Part shown: positions 5,648-7,537 of the stretch, one piece after another
How positions within the stretch are numbered: position 1 is the stretch's first letter
Layout of the letters: the number at the start of each line of letters is the position of its first letter
NCBI GenBank assembly: GCA_029776125.1
Contig: JARVJS010000049.1
Span: forward strand, 1 to 7,537
Direction of reading: 5' to 3'
DNA from: Nitrososphaeria archaeon
Lineage (GTDB): Archaea > Thermoproteota > Nitrososphaeria > JACIWG01
Length of the DNA stretch: 7,537 nt
Notes under the pieces: generated by a model
The model's database searches: none
What the model was told of the DNA's origin: nothing
What the model saw: the letters and a program-made list of their open reading frames with translations, nothing else
Position numbers and translations under genes: made by a program

Positions 5648-5979
5648 ATGAAAGAATCAGCTTTTAGAAAAGGAAATCAAATTCAAATATCTCGTTTCCG
5701 ATAATATCGATGATTTTAGAAAGGCAAACTTTAGTAAGATAATTTATTTAAGGATAGTTAATTTTTGTTTAAATTCTGATGAGTCAATCAATTTTTCTTT
5801 CATTATAATTAAGGTAAATAGAAATTAAATTTATAAGAAAGATACCTACAACACATAATTTGTGCTACAATCTAGTTATAGGTTTTGAAAAATACGCTTT
5901 TGATTACTTATACATAATGCTTCTAGATGGTCCCTTTAAAATAGATTCAATTCAAGATAAAATAGAATTAGAAGATTAA
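5648..5979 (+). pseudogene. Remnant of an unrecognised gene, frameshifted
   Basis: Three consecutive + strand frames read like one protein of about 110 residues. The first is a short ATG-led piece (5648-5702, begins MKESAFRKGN). The second is a longer piece (5652-5828) containing LLEKEIKFKYLVSDNIDDF. The third (5818-5979) contains NLVIGFEKYAFDYLYIMLLD and ends KIELED. Pieces two and three overlap by about ten bases and need one frameshift. Piece one needs another, because frame two has no good start. Composition looks coding (charged, aliphatic, aromatic in alternation), unlike ordinary AT-rich spacer. I do not recognise the family. Only the last 20 codons have an ATG (MLLDGPF). It could also be a chance pattern in AT-rich DNA. 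Confidence 0.45.
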
Positions 5980-6000
5980 TTCAATCCTGTTTTCACTATG

Positions 6001-7470
6001 TTATGTTTCTATTTTCTTAAATAACATCACTGCTTTTAGTTCATGCCCTTCCTTCAGAACAGGTTTTTCAACATCTTTCCATTCCGGTTTTATACCTAAT
6101 GCTTCACATGCGATTTTTCCAGAATTTGGCATGAATGGATAATATAAAAGTACAGATGTTCTAAGTAGCTGAGCTCCAAAATTAAGAATAGATCCTGCCT
6201 TCTCTTTATTTTCCTTGATTATCTTCCAGGGTTCATTTTCTTGGATATATTTATTTGCAATCGTTGAAACTTCTACTGCAGTTGAAAGCGCCTTTGTAAG
6301 TTCATATTCTTGCATTTCGCTCTCGTATCGTTTTACAAGAGAGGAAATCTGCTTAAGAATTTCATTTTCTTTTTCACTATAGTTTGCTGAAGGAAGCTTT
6401 CCATTATAGTTTTTCTGTATGAATGAAGTTATTCTATAGAAAAGATTGCTATAATTTGCAACTACTTCGTTATTTATTCTCTCTTTAAGTGCAACTTCTG
6501 AGAAATCTCCATCCTCACCAAGAGAAATGTCTCTTAACATGTAATATCTAATTCCATCAATTGTATATTTTTCAGATAGACTAATAGGATCTATTGCATT
6601 TCCTAAAGATTTAGACATCTTTTGACCATTTACTGTAAAGAATCCATGCACATACATTGTTTTTGGCAGAGGATATCCTGCAGACATTAGCATACCTATC
6701 CAAGTTATACAATGGAATCTTGCGATATCCTTTCCAAGAAGTTGAACCTCTGGTGGCCAGTACTTTTCAGGTAATAAATAATTAATCAATGCATCAAACC
6801 ATACCCAAAACTTGTGATCTTTATCTATCGGAAGATCTATTCCCCATTTTAAACCTGGCCTTGAGATAGATGTATCAATTAAACCCTGTTTAAGGAAGCT
6901 AATTATTTCATTTCTTCTTTTTTCTGGTTTTATGAAATCAGGATTTTTTTCTATGTGTTCTAATATTCTATCTCTGTACTTAGATAATTTAAAATAGTAA
7001 TTCTCCTCTTTTATCTTCTTCAATTGCTTTTTGTGGATTGGGCATACCCCATCTGGTGCATCCTTTTCGAGTTTAAACTCCTCACACCCATCACAGTATA
7101 GTCCTTCATATACTCCTTTATATATATCTCCATTCTCATAGATTTTATTAAAGAATTTGATAACATTTTTCTTATGTCTTTCCTCTGTAGTTCTTATAAA
7201 ATCATCATAGGTAAGATTTAGTTTCTGCCATGCGTTTTTCCATTTTTCAGCCATTTCATCTGTGTATTTTTGTATATCTTTGTATCCTTTTGCTTCTGCA
7301 GCCTGAACTGTCTTTACTGAATTTTCATCTAGCCCAGTTAAGAAGAAAGTATCGTCTCCTTTCATTCTGTGCCAGATTGCAAGAATGTCTGCAATTATCG
7401 TAGTGTATGCGCTTCCTATATGTGGTAGGTCATTAATATAATATATTGGAGTTGTAACATAGAATTTCAT
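6001..7470 (-). CDS. metG: Methionyl-tRNA synthetase, short form
   Basis: A 489-residue class I synthetase that charges tRNA-Met with methionine using ATP. The Rossmann core starts at once with FYVTTPIYYINDLPHIGSAY; the HIGH motif is HIGS (17-20). TGLDENS (45-51) replaces the usual TGxDEHG. A single zinc knuckle uses C126, C129, C143 and H146 (CDGC...CPIH). VWFDALINYL (223-232) and LLGKDIARFH (244-253) follow, then KMSKS (284-288) and a helical anticodon-binding domain (about 335-460, with NEPWK at 412-416). It ends without the EMAPII-like C-terminal tRNA-binding domain. Many archaeal enzymes are longer, with two knuckles, so this is the bacterial-like short type and may have been acquired by transfer (inference). 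The ATG at 7470 is preferred over an upstream in-frame TTG at 7488 because the Shine-Dalgarno run GGGGG (7479-7475) lies between them. Confidence 0.95.
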   Translation of the reverse strand: MKFYVTTPIYYINDLPHIGSAYTTIIADILAIWHRMKGDDTFFLTGLDENSVKTVQAAEAKGYKDIQKYTDEMAEKWKNAWQKLNLTYDDFIRTTEERHKKNVIKFFNKIYENGDIYKGVYEGLYCDGCEEFKLEKDAPDGVCPIHKKQLKKIKEENYYFKLSKYRDRILEHIEKNPDFIKPEKRRNEIISFLKQGLIDTSISRPGLKWGIDLPIDKDHKFWVWFDALINYLLPEKYWPPEVQLLGKDIARFHCITWIGMLMSAGYPLPKTMYVHGFFTVNGQKMSKSLGNAIDPISLSEKYTIDGIRYYMLRDISLGEDGDFSEVALKERINNEVVANYSNLFYRITSFIQKNYNGKLPSANYSEKENEILKQISSLVKRYESEMQEYELTKALSTAVEVSTIANKYIQENEPWKIIKENKEKAGSILNFGAQLLRTSVLLYYPFMPNSGKIACEALGIKPEWKDVEKPVLKEGHELKAVMLFKKIET

Positions 7471-7513
7471 TCTACCCCCTATTAACAATCACTAGAAATA
7501 TGGTTGTAAAAAA

Positions 7514-7521
7514 TATATAAA
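7514..7521 (-). promoter_or_regulatory. TATA box of metG
   Basis: The minus strand reads TTTATATA, about 48 bases before the metG ATG. The predicted start near 7491 would leave a leader of about 20 nt that includes the GGGGG Shine-Dalgarno run. Confidence 0.6.
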
Positions 7522-7537
7522 TTTCACAATATAAGAT

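Noticed and set aside
5427..5651. + strand open frame encoding GPRGFEPLTCRLKAGRS
   Set aside because: This is a translation of the antisense of tRNA-Lys, a well-known source of spurious proteins in databases.
7471..7488. TTG start adding six residues to MetRS
   Set aside because: The Shine-Dalgarno run GGGGG lies inside this extension, and MetRS proteins normally begin at MKFYVTTPIYY.
1..7537. CRISPR array, insertion sequence, integrase attachment site or replication origin
   Set aside because: I found no regularly spaced repeats, transposase fragments, tRNA-end duplications or clustered origin boxes by eye.

Overview
The window looks like chromosomal DNA from a low-GC archaeon, probably a euryarchaeal lineage; I do not name a genus. 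The grounds are archaeal TATA boxes at the expected distance from starts, tRNA genes without an encoded CCA, a small TRAM-domain RNA-binding protein, a KaiC/RecA-fold protein of a mainly archaeal type, and an archaeal-style RNase P RNA. Start codons include a TTG backed by a strong Shine-Dalgarno site.

Layout. Positions 1-102 (-) hold the first 34 codons of an unrecognised gene. tRNA-Ile(GAU) is at 221-295 (-). A metallo-beta-lactamase/beta-CASP nuclease-like gene (437-1435, +) follows. It runs convergently into a badly decayed alpha/beta-hydrolase pseudogene (1455-2362, -) that carries six frameshifts and an internal stop. Next is an RGG-TRAM protein gene (2588-2833, -) with a hairpin/U-tract terminator and a long structured leader. 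Divergent from it is a two-gene + strand unit: a KaiC-like protein without a P-loop (3090-3773) and a secreted/anchored three-helix membrane protein with many N-glycosylation sequons (3813-4856).

The GC-richer stretch 4874-5164 (-) has no ORF and is the RNase P RNA, recognised from conserved sequence blocks, helices P1, P2 and P4, and a TATA box at the right distance. Upstream on the same strand are a small YgaP/DUF2892-like membrane protein (5248-5439) and tRNA-Lys(UUU) (5467-5541), probably on one transcript. Positions 5648-5979 (+) look like a second, unrecognised decayed gene with its TATA box still in place. The window ends with a complete short methionyl-tRNA synthetase (6001-7470, -) of bacterial-like build.

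The common thread is RNA metabolism: two tRNAs, RNase P RNA (which matures their 5' ends), an RNA-chaperone-like TRAM protein, a tRNA synthetase and a beta-CASP nuclease. Two dead genes lie between these housekeeping loci. I see no CRISPR array, insertion sequence, attachment site or defence island. The most interesting items are the RNase P RNA, the P-loop-less KaiC-like/membrane protein pair, the TRAM leader, and the unusual MetRS signature.
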